Below, piece after piece: positions 1-13,064 of a stretch of DNA of 64,000 nt; position 1 is the stretch's first letter; every line of letters begins with the position of its first letter. The stretch comes from Diogma glabrata. Taxonomy: Eukaryota; Arthropoda; Insecta; Diptera; Cylindrotomidae. Made by a program: the position numbers and the translations under genes. The notes under the pieces are model-generated. The model was not told the origin of the DNA, did no database searches, and was given only the letters and a program-made list of their open reading frames with translations. The stretch is taken from the NCBI GenBank assembly GCA_963693315.1, contig OY856186.1, forward strand, positions 79,427,040 to 79,491,039, given 5' to 3'.

Positions 1-266
1 ATTCAGTTGACATCACACTTTGTAATACGATGTTGCTTGGAAAATTCTTTTTTGGAGCGAAGCTCCATTTTCCCCCGATTCGGATATTCGATTGTCCGCA
101 TACTCCTCCCAAACTATTAAAGATATCTGTTGACGCTGGACAAGGCAGCCTGAAAATAAAAACAAAGAAATTCTGTCATGAAAAGAAAGATATCATAATT
201 ACCACTGCCTTCTCCATCGTCAATGTATTTTTCTTATTATACATTAATTTATTTCTCTGCAATGTT

Positions 267-466
267 NNNNNNNNNNNNNNNNNNNNNNNNNNNNNNNNNN
301 NNNNNNNNNNNNNNNNNNNNNNNNNNNNNNNNNNNNNNNNNNNNNNNNNNNNNNNNNNNNNNNNNNNNNNNNNNNNNNNNNNNNNNNNNNNNNNNNNNNN
401 NNNNNNNNNNNNNNNNNNNNNNNNNNNNNNNNNNNNNNNNNNNNNNNNNNNNNNNNNNNNNNNNNN
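267..466. other. Assembly gap (200 N)
   Basis: A run of exactly 200 N. The fixed length suggests a scaffolder placeholder and not a measured distance, so the sequences to its left and right may not be neighbours in the genome. Bases 1-266 hold no recognisable gene. Confidence 0.98.
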
Positions 467-821
467 GGTGTGAGCTCCTGTTTTTCTTGACCCGTCTCCT
501 CTCACGCCAGCCCACATTCACTTCCTCATTCACTCCATTCAACTCCTCATCCACTATCTCACAAATCAAATCATCCAATGCCTTATCATACTGCTCTTCG
601 TAGATATCATTCATAATCTCCAGATATAACTTATCTTTCACCTCATTCATAACCACATTTATAATTCCTTTCACCACATTCATCGCCTCATTCATCTTCT
701 CCTTTCTCTCTATCTGCTCTCTCTCTTCCACCTCATCCATCCAGGGCTCAAACCCCCCTGGTCGACACCTCCTTATCAACCCCTGACCCCTCATCGTATA
801 CATATTCTCTATCAATTCCAA
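467..821 (-). pseudogene. Uncharacterised acidic ORF cut by the gap
   Basis: The frame is open on the minus strand from an ATG at 821 into the gap, leaving about 118 readable residues. The protein is rich in Glu, Asp, Lys, Met and Asn and looks helical; it reads like charged coiled-coil or linker sequence. I recognise no domain. A possible retroelement primer-binding site (1234-1249) lies about 410 bases upstream in the same orientation, so a gag-position protein of an LTR retrotransposon is one explanation. That is inference only. The alternative is a chance frame, although 355 stop-free bases with biased composition in AT-rich DNA argue against chance. Confidence 0.35.
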
Positions 822-1233
822 AAAATTTCAAAAACTATTTCTAAAATCCCACACTATTACAAAAAAAACGAATTAAATGGTAGAAGTATTATTCAATCCT
901 TAACCAAGAAACTCCACGTATATTAAATACGTATATACCCAAAAAAAACCACAACCTAAACAGGTTCGTAAAGAAAAACAACCTTTAATTCAATGGGTTG
1001 ACCAACCCAAAACCGGTTGACCACACCCAGCAAAAAAAAATAAAAAATGTCAAAACTGGTTTCACCACCCATAAATATATATATTATTCCGCCAAAATTT
1101 TACGCGCTAAAAATAATACAAAAAAAATTTATTTACCGTAATTACGGTATTTTACGAAAGAAAAGAAAAAAAATATCCAAAACCTAAACTGGTTCCACCA
1201 GGGTTTCGTTTCGGCTGCCACTCTGCACTGCTA

Positions 1234-1249
1234 CCCTGTTACGGGGCCA
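1234..1249 (-). other. Possible retroelement primer-binding site with LTR edge
   Basis: On the minus strand TGGCCCCGTAACAGGG follows ...GTTACA with a 3-base spacer. A TGG-initiated stretch complementary to a tRNA 3' end, placed just after an LTR ending in ACA, is the usual arrangement in Ty3/gypsy elements. The LTR would lie at 1253 and above. A TGTAAC start on the minus strand exists at 2955, but a 1.7 kb LTR containing a (TA)n array would be unusual, so its extent is open. No matching second LTR is in the window. Confidence 0.3.
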
Positions 1250-1259
1250 GTTTGTAACT

Positions 1260-2628
<1,369 letters not shown>

Positions 2629-2956
2629 TAAAAATTTGGAACAATGGCTTGTTCATTTTTTGTATTAGTTTTTGCTTGTTCATTTTGTCTTCAACAAAGA
2701 ATGATTGGTATTGCTCAGCCATTAGTATTTAACTTAGTATAAATTAATATTGATTCAGTTAAATATTATGTTTAGTGTTAGACTATTGTGTTTATTGTAA
2801 TAAAATACAAACCAGTATCATATGTTTTGGTGATAAGATTTTTTTGAGTTTTTATTTCTGGATTCATCGAATGAGCGTCTAACGTGGAGTGTCGATAATC
2901 ATAATTTTATTGTGTGAATTTTATAATCATATTATTGATTTCAGATGCTGTTACAT

Positions 2957-5673
2957 CCCAAGTAGCAAAATTGGTATTGCTTTGGGATGTCATTTTGTAA
3001 CGAACCTTTGCCGCCACGCTTAAAAATTTTGGGGATTGGGCCTTTGTTTAATGTTACTTTCGTAATTGCGGCTTTTTCTCCTCTCAAAAAATTTGTATTC
3101 TTTCTTTTTCTTCTTTAATAACTGACACTATACTGCACAAAACTATTAACACAAATTACAAAAAAAAAAATTACACAAGAAATTCTTTATAACATGACAT
3201 TTATATATTTTATTAATTTAATAAGAATTATTTCAAACTTTTATATAATAAATTTTAATGTTCATTTATATGAACAAAACAGGTAAGAGAAAAAACTATA
3301 TTCATCATATTGATCATTAATTGAACAGATAATTTTTCAAAAGTCTTAACTTAATACTAACTCTAATAATTTAAACCACAAAAAAAAAAATAAACCTATT
3401 ACACAAAATAATAATTAAATAAATAAATAAAATGTATACTCATTTTTTTAATATATTGTTGGCGTCCGGGATTATTTTTTTATCTCCTTCTTCTGCCCAG
3501 ATGTGACGTCGCCTTTTTGCCTCTTGAGAAAAACTCCAACCAAGATCGACGTAGAAGAGAAGATCCAAATTGAACAGCAGATCCAGATAGAATAGACCGA
3601 AGTACGATAAATTTCTGTTTATATAGCATTTTGGTTCATGAAACAGGTTTTCACAATTTCCCCAATTAACATTTTTTTTTTACAATTATTTCTCCTCTGT
3701 GGTGTGACCGTTCAACTGTATGTTGAATATATTTTTTTCATATAGATTAATTCGCCTAAATGTTGTTTCACCCAGCTTTTATCCAATCGGTTGCATTAGT
3801 TAGGTTTGAATATTGGTTGTTTTGTATAATTCGCCTAAATGTTTTCACCAAGCTTTTGATCAATCGGCTGTATTGTTTATGTTTATGATATTGTGTTCCT
3901 TCGTCTATTATTGTTGATGGTCGAAACATACCACACGTTTAACAGGTGACATTTTCATTAGCTATTGAATTCTCCCACACGCTAAAGGTTCTTCAAATAC
4001 GTTTATCTGTGTTGCATCACAAATTCCCTTAGATTTCCTTGGTCTTTTTACTTCAGTGAGTCTTCATCGATTTCGCAAAGTTTTTCAATTATAGCAAAAA
4101 GTTTGATCACCACCCAAACTGTTTATTTATAAATCTCCGTTCATTCAGAAAAGAATCCAGTGTTCATTGGAGACGTTAACATAGAAAAAATGAGTTTTGA
4201 CGACTAGCTAACTTATAACCTAACAATTATATAAACTTAGCCTTGGTTTTAATTGGTTTAAATTATTAAAAGAAAGAAATGGATTTGTAAATTATTAAAA
4301 AAAGGAAAAATGGATTTTGATTCTACCATTCTATTCGGGTATGTCCCGAAGAACGTTACAATTTCTTAATTCCAACTTAATCCATTCGTTTTTTGGTATT
4401 TTAAATTTTATTTCTTAATTTGATATGCATATCAACATCTTAAATCGGAATGTATGAGCACGCATAAAGAATTTTTAAAGGCTTCTTATTTCTTAATTTG
4501 GTATGTATATTAGAAGTATTAAATCAGTATGATGTACCTTCTTTAATACGTCGAATATTGGTATATCACATACCATAAGTTTGTAGTGATGTACACTGAA
4601 AAAATATGTTGGTAAATTCTACAATATTAGTTAAACCAAATCAATTTTGTAGCATCATATACAATTTAGTACGATTGACAAAACGTTTTACCGTTAGACA
4701 AATGCTTTGTATGTTGTTCTTTTATTTTAGATCATGCTACAAAATTAATTTGATTGAACTAACTTATTGTAGATTACACCACCTTTTTTTCCAGTGTACA
4801 TGTTCAAAACTAATCATACCCAAAATAGTATATATTCGTTCTTGGTTTTTCTCCCGAATTAAGAAGGAATATCAACTTTTTTGGTATTGTGTATACTAAA
4901 TTAAGAAGATATTTGAACTTAATTTGAGAATTTTCCATAACACAGCAATTTTTAAGAATTAATTTGAAAAAATTTCCGTTAAAATATAAACATTAAATAT
5001 TGCACGAATTTTTTATTTTTACTTATATTTAGATAGCTAACAACGATGTGAGCATGAATATGTCGGGGTTTGATCTACAAATAATTTAAAATATAATTTA
5101 GGGCGCATTAAATTTTGGCATATTTTCAACAATTGTAATAAATTAGAGAAATCATGGAGGCGCGTGAGTTTTAATGGAGCTAGAAGTTCCAATTTCACCA
5201 TAAAACTCGTTTCGTTTGCAAATATCGGTTTAATATTTTCTTAAAACTGATTTTAAACCTTACATATAATTTTTCTTTATTTATCAATTCTTTCATTAAA
5301 TTTTAAAACAGCATAACATGTCAAATTTTTTTTTGCATTTCAACACTGTCTATTACTTTAATTTAAATCAATTTAATATAGACAAAGAGAGATAGAAAAT
5401 TCTGCGTCACTCTTTGACTTTGATAGTACATAACAAAAAAATGACACCGATTTAAGAAAGAGTTAAGCTGGAGTTAAGAAGGAGTTGAAAAATAACATAC
5501 CTATTTAAAAGCAAATAAGATAAAATACGCTTCTTAATTCGTTCTATCGGACCGCCCACAAGGGCCTTTTTGTACTTAATTCAAACTTAAATCCTTCTTT
5601 AAGAAGGCGCGTTGCTTTGTTTAAGTCTTCTTAAATCTTTCTTTAAGTACAATCACTATTTTTGCTACTTGGG
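2957..5673. mobile_element. Candidate non-autonomous DNA transposon with CCCAAGTAGC termini
   Basis: CCCAAGTAGCAAAA at 2957-2970 is matched by its exact complement at 5660-5673, giving a 2.7 kb unit with 14-bp inverted ends. No transposase frame is seen inside. The right part contains repeated CTTCTTTAAGAA-like segments (about 5520-5650). The flanks (ACAT and ATAT) give no clean target duplication. A 14-bp match over 2.7 kb of AT-rich DNA could arise by chance, but the ends resemble those of the better supported element at 45912-46522 (CCCGAGCAGAAATT). The CACTG MITE at 4594-4796 lies inside it. Confidence 0.4.
4594..4796. mobile_element. CACTG-ended foldback MITE, 203 bp
   Basis: It starts CACTGAAAAAAT and ends TTTTTTTCCAGTG. 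The two arms pair imperfectly for about 75 bases each, both including TTTTGTAGCAT. The flanks read GTA/TAC, so the target duplication cannot be separated from the palindromic context. It shares CACTG...CAGTG ends with the elements at 9074-9521 and 37882-38071. It has no coding capacity and must depend on a transposase supplied elsewhere. The superfamily is uncertain; CMC-type ends are one possibility. Confidence 0.6.
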
Positions 5674-5689
5674 ATATATGTACTTGTCT

Positions 5690-5792
5690 GATTCAGGAGT
5701 CGTAATAATTATTGCATCCAGTTAACAGTTGTGCAGCTGCAACTTTATATAATATTACACATGTGCGTGTATGATTTCATCTTCGTTCATAG
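5690..5792. repeat. Detached unit of the 135-bp minisatellite
   Basis: This copy of the unit (AGTCGTAATAATTATTGCAT ... CATGTGCGTGTATGATTTCA) is separated from the main array at 6579-7140 by the solo LTR. It shows that the array was once continuous. Confidence 0.7.
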
Positions 5793-6574
5793 TGTAGAGA
5801 TACTACTACGTCTACCTATCCAAATCAAAACACATATAATAAGTTATAAAGGAATTCCCATGACGTAATTTCTTTTTTATCAAAACAAAATAATAATAAT
5901 TTAGTAAACAACATTTCATATGTTTACAATTATAAGTAAGCGAAGTTTTATGAACTTTATGAATTATACATTACTCAAAGTGTGTCATCATATATTATGT
6001 TTCAAAACATTGAAACTAATTTTAAATAATTTTAAATAAAACAAAAGCTAAATAATTATGATGATACAGCTTTTATTAAGGGGAAAATAATAAGTAATTA
6101 AGCAAAAATATATTATATGTACATTTTGCTAGAATTGCATTTTCTACATAAGTAATTTGAAATAAATATATTGATTGATTTAAGTGGGGATTAGGAAAAT
6201 GAAAATGCAAATCCAAAAATTGTATAAAAGAAAGTTTTCGAACAAATAAAAATCAGAGTCAATTTGAATTTAAATCGTGTTTTCTTTACTTTCTCTGATC
6301 CTCCCGACGACCTCAGTTGACGCCCTTCAAACGGGTCTAACGGTTCTTTCCTTGGTGCAAAGTTGTTTCGGCAAACTGTATCATTGAAAAACCGGACAGA
6401 TTTGGACTTACGGACATATAGACGGCAGTGTTAAAATATCTCTTGTGGTATATTTTACCACCAACAAATGTTTAAAGTAAAAAAAAGTAATAAATACGCA
6501 GTTAGATCAAGGTAGTGTACAAATGTCGTTTACTCACGATATAGAGAACGATCATAAGGTGTACACCCACCACA
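5793..6574 (+). mobile_element. Solo LTR of an LTR retrotransposon, 782 bp
   Basis: It begins TGTAGAG and ends CCACCACA, so has TGT...ACA ends, and it is flanked by ATAG on both sides (5789-5792 and 6575-6578). The uninterrupted minisatellite reads TTCATAGTACTACGC at the same point, which is exactly the predicted empty site. A TATA box (TATAAAAG, 6223-6230) and a downstream AATAAA fit a U3-R promoter and polyadenylation region on the + strand. A 4-bp target duplication is common for Ty3/gypsy integrases. No internal region remains, as expected after LTR-LTR recombination. Confidence 0.6.
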
Positions 6575-6578
6575 ATAG

Positions 6579-7140
6579 TACTACGCATGTGCATGTGATT
6601 CAAATCTTCGTTACATCATAGTCGTAATAATTATTGCATCCAGTTAACAGTATTGCAGCTACACTTTATATAATATTACACATGTGCGTGTATGATTTAA
6701 TCTTCGTTCATAGTACTACGCATGTGCATGTGATTCAAATCTTCGTTACATCATAGTCGTGATAATTAGTGCATCCAGTTAATAGTATTGCAGCTGCAAC
6801 TTTATATAATACTACACATGTGCGTGTATAATTTAATCTTCGTTCAAAGGATTACGCATGTGCATGTGATTCAAACCTTCGTTACATCATAGTCGTGATA
6901 ATTATTGCATCCAGTTAATAGTATTGCAGCTACACTTTATATAATATTGCACATGTGCGTGTATGATTTAATCTTCGTTCATAATACTACACATGTGCGT
7001 GTATGATTTAATCTTCGTTCATAATACTACACATGTGCGTGTATGTTTTAATCTTCGTTCATAATACTACGCATGTGCATGTACAGTTCAATCTCTGTTA
7101 CATCATAGTCGTGATAATTAATAGTATTGCAGATGCAAAT
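6579..7140. repeat. 135-bp minisatellite with 40-bp subunits
   Basis: CATAGTCGT recurs at 6617, 6752, 6888 and 7104. The last interval is longer because a 40-bp subunit (ACTACACATGTGCGTGTATG plus ATTTAATCTTCGTTCATA) is repeated within it. CATGTGCRTGT is the most conserved core. Confidence 0.85.
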
Positions 7141-7536
7141 TGTATATGCTGCTACACTTTTGTTACATCCATTATCAACATCAGAACATTTACAAGATTA
7201 TTTAATGAAACATTACCTCATATTCCAGATCCAATAACGCAAATAGTTTAACAATAGTCATCACTATTAAGTATGAAGAATTGTCAAACTTATTAATTAA
7301 AACAAAGAAATACAGTCCACTCATCATTAAGAAATTTAAGCAATCATTGAGTCTTGTACCGTATTTGTACAATATCAAAATGAAATTTTGCATGTAAGAC
7401 GACATCTAGCCATAGATGGTTTACAAAAAAAAATGTTGAAAATTAGACATACCACGGAGTGGTATTAATCACCGAAAAACGATTCCCATAGACTTTCAAT
7501 GGGAAAATTATCATCTTTTCACAATACTAAAACAAA
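7141..7536. other. No gene seen
   Basis: AT-rich sequence between the minisatellite and the long-TIR element. Short frames on both strands lack any recognisable domain. Confidence 0.5.
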
Positions 7537-8304
7537 TAGTCTGGGAGCCCGCCGACATAAACAGTAACTCATAAATACTCTTCTATAATTTTTTGTGTGG
7601 CTTAATTACGCCTAGTCTACCACTTTTTTTTCTCTATCATAATTTTCTTAGTCGTGGCTTTTTCTCTCCAGTAATTTTTAAACTTGTCAATACTGTATTA
7701 AGCTAAAATTTATAGATACTCTATTTTTAAAAAATTTGATATCAAGAGGAATTCATGAATCGCGAAAGAAAAAACTTTTCCGACAAAAATTTCGGTACGT
7801 TAAGGGTGTCTGCCGAGTGAAACATGTAATAATAACAATTTCGAAAAATTTATGGATAACCACCTAATTTTTATGAAAAATGCTTCAAAAAGGTATGTAA
7901 AATCATGTCCTTACATCGTCCGACAAGACAGATTTATCAATTTTCCAGTCCGACAAGCGGACATTGACATTTTCACGGCGACCTGAAATTTATTCATAAC
8001 CGTCGAACAGAAAGAAATTAACATATTATAGAGCAGAACTTACCGTGTAGTACAAGTGGCGGACAAATATTTTGTGCCAAATCAATAGTCCGACAAAAAA
8101 ACATCGATCGACAACATCATTTCAATACTTTCTTTTTTCCAAGTTCATAAATAATTTTAGTTTCATTAATTACAATAATAAATAAATGGTAAGAAATGTG
8201 AATAGTTAAAAACATGTATTAAACTAATAATAGGAACTTTTATTAACAATTTCATTAAAAAAATAAAAAAATATATATATGCAGAAAAGTGAAAAAATTT
8301 TTTT

Positions 8305-9063
8305 TTACTCTTTATCAGAGTCATCATCAGTTGAACTCTCTTCATCTGTGCTACTGTTATCGTTTGCCTCGTCATCCTCGTTATCATCATTGAAATCTGG
8401 AAAATTATTGATTTTTAAAAGCTATAGCAAATGAAACATTAAATAGTGAAACGTATATTAACTCTTATCGACCAAATCTATCCGTTTTTGTCCGTTAACT
8501 TTAAGCACAGACAACTTTGTTACTGATGCTTGGAAATATTTAATAACCCATAGCAGGGTATTTTCAAGAGTTCTCTTTCAGAATCTGGCCAACAAATTTC
8601 GAAAAAACTACCCTTTCTACCCTATTTTTTAATCTAAAAATTAAAAAGATGATTTTTTGAGGTAATTTTCTCGATAAGAAATAAATTTTTAAAAAATTGA
8701 GAAAATCTGTGAGGAACTATGAAAAACTGTTGAACGAAAATGAACAGGAAAAACTGAAAAATTATGAAAAAGAAAAATGTGAAAATCTATGGAAAACTGT
8801 GGGATAAAAATGAACAGATTGATCAATAAGGGCTTACTGAAATTTATAATTTTCATACCTGTTAAATTCGAAGATATATCTTCAAATGAAGGACTTTGGG
8901 GACCATCAAACCAATAATAATGATACTTATTGTTAATCAACGTCCATCCACAGTTTTCAGGTTTGAGATTGGTGGGGCATCTCATATGTGCATTACACCA
9001 AACGCTGGATATGTAGATGGTTCGTTTAATTTGTTGCAGCAATTCCTCTTTTGATGGTGGCAT
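8305..9063 (-). CDS. Two-exon small acidic protein of the long-TIR element
   Basis: Exon 8859-9063 is joined to exon 8305-8396. The donor ACAG|GTATG and acceptor TTTTCCAG|AT lie in matching phase, giving 98 residues and a stop. The N-terminal part contains a Trp/Cys-rich segment (WCNAHMRCP, then CGW, then YWFDGPQSP). The C-terminal 30 residues are almost all Asp, Glu, Ser, Thr and Asn. A short Cys/Trp module followed by an acidic tail resembles the C-terminal ends of several transposon proteins, but I cannot name the family. The ATG at 9063 may not be the true start: an acceptor-like TTCTAG precedes it, and the upstream sequence is interrupted by the MITE at 9074-9521, so the gene is probably a truncated remnant. 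Function unknown. Confidence 0.5.
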
Positions 9064-9073
9064 ACTAGAAGCA

Positions 9074-9521
9074 CACTGAAAAAAACAAGTCCTATTTCCA
9101 ATCGAAATGCAATTGTCTCAACCTCACCGTGCGGTCACATATGGCGAATCAAACTACGAAATGGCTTCAACAACTCTACAATTATAAATCGATGAAGTTG
9201 AGACGATCACACGAAATATTTATGTGAAAATAAAATATAGTTCAATTAATCTCAAATACTTAAACTTTAAAATGAAAAATTCATGATATAAAATCAAAGA
9301 AAATTTTTTTCATTGAAATAGTTTTTATCTTTATTCAACTAGTGTTATATTGGATATGACACTTTATATTTTAAATAAACCTCATTCTGTTGTTAGGAGA
9401 ATGTTATCGTGTAGTTGTCCCAATCACAGTGAAATTGTTTGCAAGCAATTTTTTTTTGCATGAATAATCAACTGCCAACTTCGAGATGAGGTTGTCATGA
9501 ACTACAATTTTTTTTTCAGTG
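9074..9521. mobile_element. CACTG-ended MITE, 448 bp
   Basis: It begins CACTGAAAAAAAC and ends TTTTTTTTTCAGTG. It lies 10 bases upstream of the first recognisable exon of the long-TIR element's gene, so it probably cut off any upstream coding sequence. There is no coding capacity and no clean target duplication (GCAC/GCAT flanks). Confidence 0.55.
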
Positions 9522-10439
9522 CATATAATCCTTTCAATTTACTCTTGATTATTTTATCATCATGATTTTTAATTCTGAATGCCTTCTCGAAGAGTTATCG
9601 AGTCGTCCTAGATTTACATCTTTGCTTTTCAATGAATATAATTTGCAAACGAACTCTTCTATAATTCTAAAAACATATAAAAAAGATCAAAAAAGAATTT
9701 TATCAAAAAATTTGAAGCTTCATAAAATCTATAATTTCCATGCGTCGGACTGGAAAATCGGAGAATATATCGTGTCCGACAATTAAATAATTGGATTCTA
9801 TATACTTTTTTTAGTAATCCTGTAAAAAACAACTGGTTATGTGGAAGTATGCTGTATTTTCGCTCACAAACGCAAATACTGTAAACCTTCGCGGATTTTC
9901 AATTGAAAAATAACAATTTGTTCAATTTTTATGAAAATGGTAATATTTTACAATCGGACAACTTGTTCACCTCGTTGTAGGCTTAATTTAGCAGCAAAAA
10001 ATTGAAAGCGGAAACTGTTATGAATAAATTTTAGGTCGCCGTGAAAATGTCAATGTCCGCCTGTCGGACTGAAAAATGGTAAATCTGTCTTGTCGGACGA
10101 AGTAAGGAGGTGATTTAACATACCTTTTTGAAGCATTTTTCATAAAAATCAGGTGGTTATCCATAAATTTTTCGAAATGGTTATTATTACATGTTTCACT
10201 CGGTAGACACCCTTAACGTACCGAAATTTTTTTCGGACAAGTTTTTTCTCTCGCGATTCATGAATTTCTCTTGGTATTAAATTTTTTAAAAATAGAGTAT
10301 CCATAAATTTTTAGCTTAATACGGTATTGACAAGTTTAAAAATTACTGGAGAGAAAAAGCCGCGACCAAGAAAATTATGATAGAGAAAAAAAGTGGTAGA
10401 CTAGGCGTATTTAAGCCACTCAAAAAATTATAGAAGAGT

Positions 10440-11544
10440 GGTTTTTGAGAACAATTAAGCTTAAGTACATATTGGAAATCACTTGAATTTTGCAATTCGA
10501 AATAACTTTTCATTTCCTCTAAAATTCCTTTAGAAAAAATTTTGTTGTGTTTCGTGTCAGAATTTGAACTACATTCATCAGAGACACATTGTTCAAATTC
10601 CGTGTGTCTTACACAACTTAGCCAAAGCGGCGATGACGAAACATATTTTAATTTTGATGTTCAGATAATTTCTAAATTGAAACTTCATCATTTTGATATT
10701 TACTTAAGTTGAATTTTTCATCTATGATTACATATTGAAAATTGTATTTATTTGGTATTTTTTGTATTAAATTTCTAGATATTACGATGTGTGAATTCAT
10801 AGGATGAGAGAATATTTCGTTAACATCTAAGTCAACATTCTAATCAACATCCTAAGTCACGAGTGTTAAGTCATTATTGATTGTGTATTGAGTGTAAAGT
10901 CGGAACACGGAATTTGAAGATGAATGTAGTTCAAATTCTGACACGAAACACAACAAAATTTTTTCTAAAGGAATTTTAGAGGAAATGAAAAGTTATTTCG
11001 AATATGTAATCATAGATGAAAAATTCAACTTAAGTAAATATCAAAAATGATGAAGTTTCAATTTAGAAATTATCTGAACATCAAAATTAAAATATGTTTC
11101 GTCATCGCCGCTTTGGCTAAGTTGTGTAAGACACACGGAATTTGAACAATGTGTCTCTGATGAATGTAGTTCAAATTCTGACACGAAACACAACAAAATT
11201 TTTTCTAAAGGAATTTTAGAGGAAATGAAAAGTTATTTCGAATTGCAAAATTCAAGTGATTTCCAATATGTACTTAAGCTTAATTGTTCTCAAAAACCAA
11301 TCTGAAATTAAAAATTCCCTAATGTTGTCTATATTTCCTAACCAAAAATATAACAACATATTGACTTTACGTCAGATATTAAGTTTCGCATTGATTGGCA
11401 ACAATCAATAATGACTTTACACTCGTGACTTAGGATGTTGATTAGAATGTTGACTTAGATGTTAACGAAATATTCTCTCATCCTATGAATTCACACATCG
11501 TAATATCTAGAAATTTAATACAAAAAATACCAAAAAAAAATACC
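10440..11544. mobile_element. Complex foldback element with a 15-bp target duplication
   Basis: AAATTATAGAAGAGT occurs at 10425-10439 and 11545-11559, and only once in the undisturbed opposite arm of the host element, so the intervening 1105 bp is an insertion. Its internal order is arm A (10440-10735), arm B (about 10753-10895), the complement of A (about 10918-11299) and the complement of B (about 11395-11540), an interlocked A-B-A'-B' layout. An 84-bp segment of A' is also directly repeated at 10918 and 11158. No coding frame. Left terminus GGTTTTTGAG, right terminus AATACC. Confidence 0.65.
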
Positions 11545-11599
11545 AAATTATAGAAGAGTATTTATGAGTTGCTGTTTATGTCGGCGGGCTCCTAGACTA

Positions 11600-12212
11600 A
11601 AATTATTAAATTTTTGAAGTAAAACTTCTTTAGGCGCGTTATGAGAATTTTGCAACGGAAGTACAAAAAACGAATATAATATTCGTCAAATATACGATAC
11701 AATCCGATTATGACACACATATTTTAAATATTCACTGGTTTTTGGTGCATTATAGAAATAGTTCATATTTTTCGATGCTTAAAAATTTAACAGACATTCA
11801 ATTAAAAAAACATAATTTTGAATTAAATTTAATGATTTTCAATCCGAATTTTTGGAGTATTTTCATTTAATTTAATATCAGTTTTCAAAATATTATATGT
11901 CTGCTCCATTTTTGTTTACAATGGATGCTTAGACTCGTAAATTAATAAAAATGGCAGCATATTTGGCTTTTTTAAAGGCAGAGAAATAAGTTGTCGCAAA
12001 TCTTGGTAAATGGCATATATAATGAAATATAAGATGACAAAAAAGCACCGTTTTGAAATTTGAGCGAAATCGAATAACTGGTTCAGGAATGGAAGCATGT
12101 TTGGTGGATCTTTTTGGTTTGTATGGTCAAGTCATTCATTTATTATTATATTTTTTATTCACTTATGCAGTCTCGTACTAAATGTTCTATGAGTTGGATG
12201 TGTCGATTGTAG
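11600..12212. other. No gene seen
   Basis: AT-rich sequence with only short frames and no recognisable motifs. Confidence 0.5.
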
Positions 12213-12986
12213 ATGGTGGTCATGGTGGTCATGGTGGTCATTGTGGTCAGGGTGGCCATGGTGGTCATGGTAGTCATGGTTGTAATAGTGGTCATGGTGG
12301 TTATGGTGGTCATAGTGGTAATGGTGATCACGGTGTTCACGGTGGTCATGGTGGTCACGGTGGTCATAGTGGTCATGGTGTTCATTTTGGTCATGGTGGT
12401 CATGGTAGTCATGGTGGTCATGGTGATCATGGTGGTCATGGTGGTCATGGTGGTCATAGTGGTCATGGTGGTTATGGTGGTCATGGTGGTCACGGTGGTC
12501 ATGGTGTTCATGGTGGTCATGTTGGTCATGGCGGTCATGGTGGTCATGGTGGTCAAGGTGGTCATGGTGGTCATGGTGGTCATGGTGGTCATAGTGGAAA
12601 TGGTGGTCATGGTGGTCATGGTTTTCACGGTGGTCATGGCGGTTATGGTGATCATAGTGGTCATGGTGGTCATGGTGGTCACGGTGGTCATAGGGTTCAT
12701 GGTGGTCATGGTGGTCATGGTAGTCATAGTGGTCATGGTTGTTATGGTAGTCATGGTGATCACGGTGGTCATGGTGGTCATGGTGTTCACGGTGGTTATG
12801 ATGGGCATGGTGTTCACGGTGGTCATGATGTTCATGTTGGTCATGGCGGTCATGTTGGTCATGGTGATCAAAATGGTCATGTTAGTCATGGTGGTAATGG
12901 TAGTCACGGTGGTCATGGTGGTCATGGTGTCCACGGTGGTCATGATGGTCATGGTGGTGTCACGGTGGTCATGGTGGTCATGGTGT
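12213..12986. repeat. 9-bp minisatellite, unit GGTGGTCAT
   Basis: About 85 variant units. Because the unit length is a multiple of three and lacks stops in several frames, long frames stay open on both strands: Gly-Gly-His in one + frame, Val-Val-Met in another, and Thr-Met-Thr on the minus strand. No signal peptide, promoter or splice context supports translation, so I treat it as a tandem repeat. Confidence 0.85.
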
Positions 12987-13064
12987 TTAGAGTTTGCATC
13001 CCGGGCTTTCCCGGGCGGGAAAAAATATTTGCGTTGTTTAAATTTGTATTTTTAAATATAAAAA

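Larger units (their letters stand above)
7537..11599 (-). mobile_element. DNA transposon with about 460-bp terminal inverted repeats
   Basis: The left arm (7537-8000, starting TAGTCTGGGAGCCCGCC) matches the complement of the right arm (10017-10439 plus 11560-11599, the last copy ending AGACTA). The right arm is split by the nested foldback at 10440-11544. Both arms carry several GTCCGACA or TGTCGGAC motifs, and more occur inside (8090, 9740, 9955), as expected of transposase-binding sites. The internal 2 kb encodes a two-exon acidic protein (8305-9063, minus strand) and holds a CACTG MITE (9074-9521). No DDE transposase is recognisable. Flanking AAA/AAA could be a 3-bp target duplication, but this is weak in AT-rich DNA. 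The superfamily is unknown to me. Confidence 0.75.

Noticed and set aside
6579..7140. CRISPR-like array
   Set aside because: Units are continuous tandem repeats without unique spacers, in a eukaryotic sequence context.
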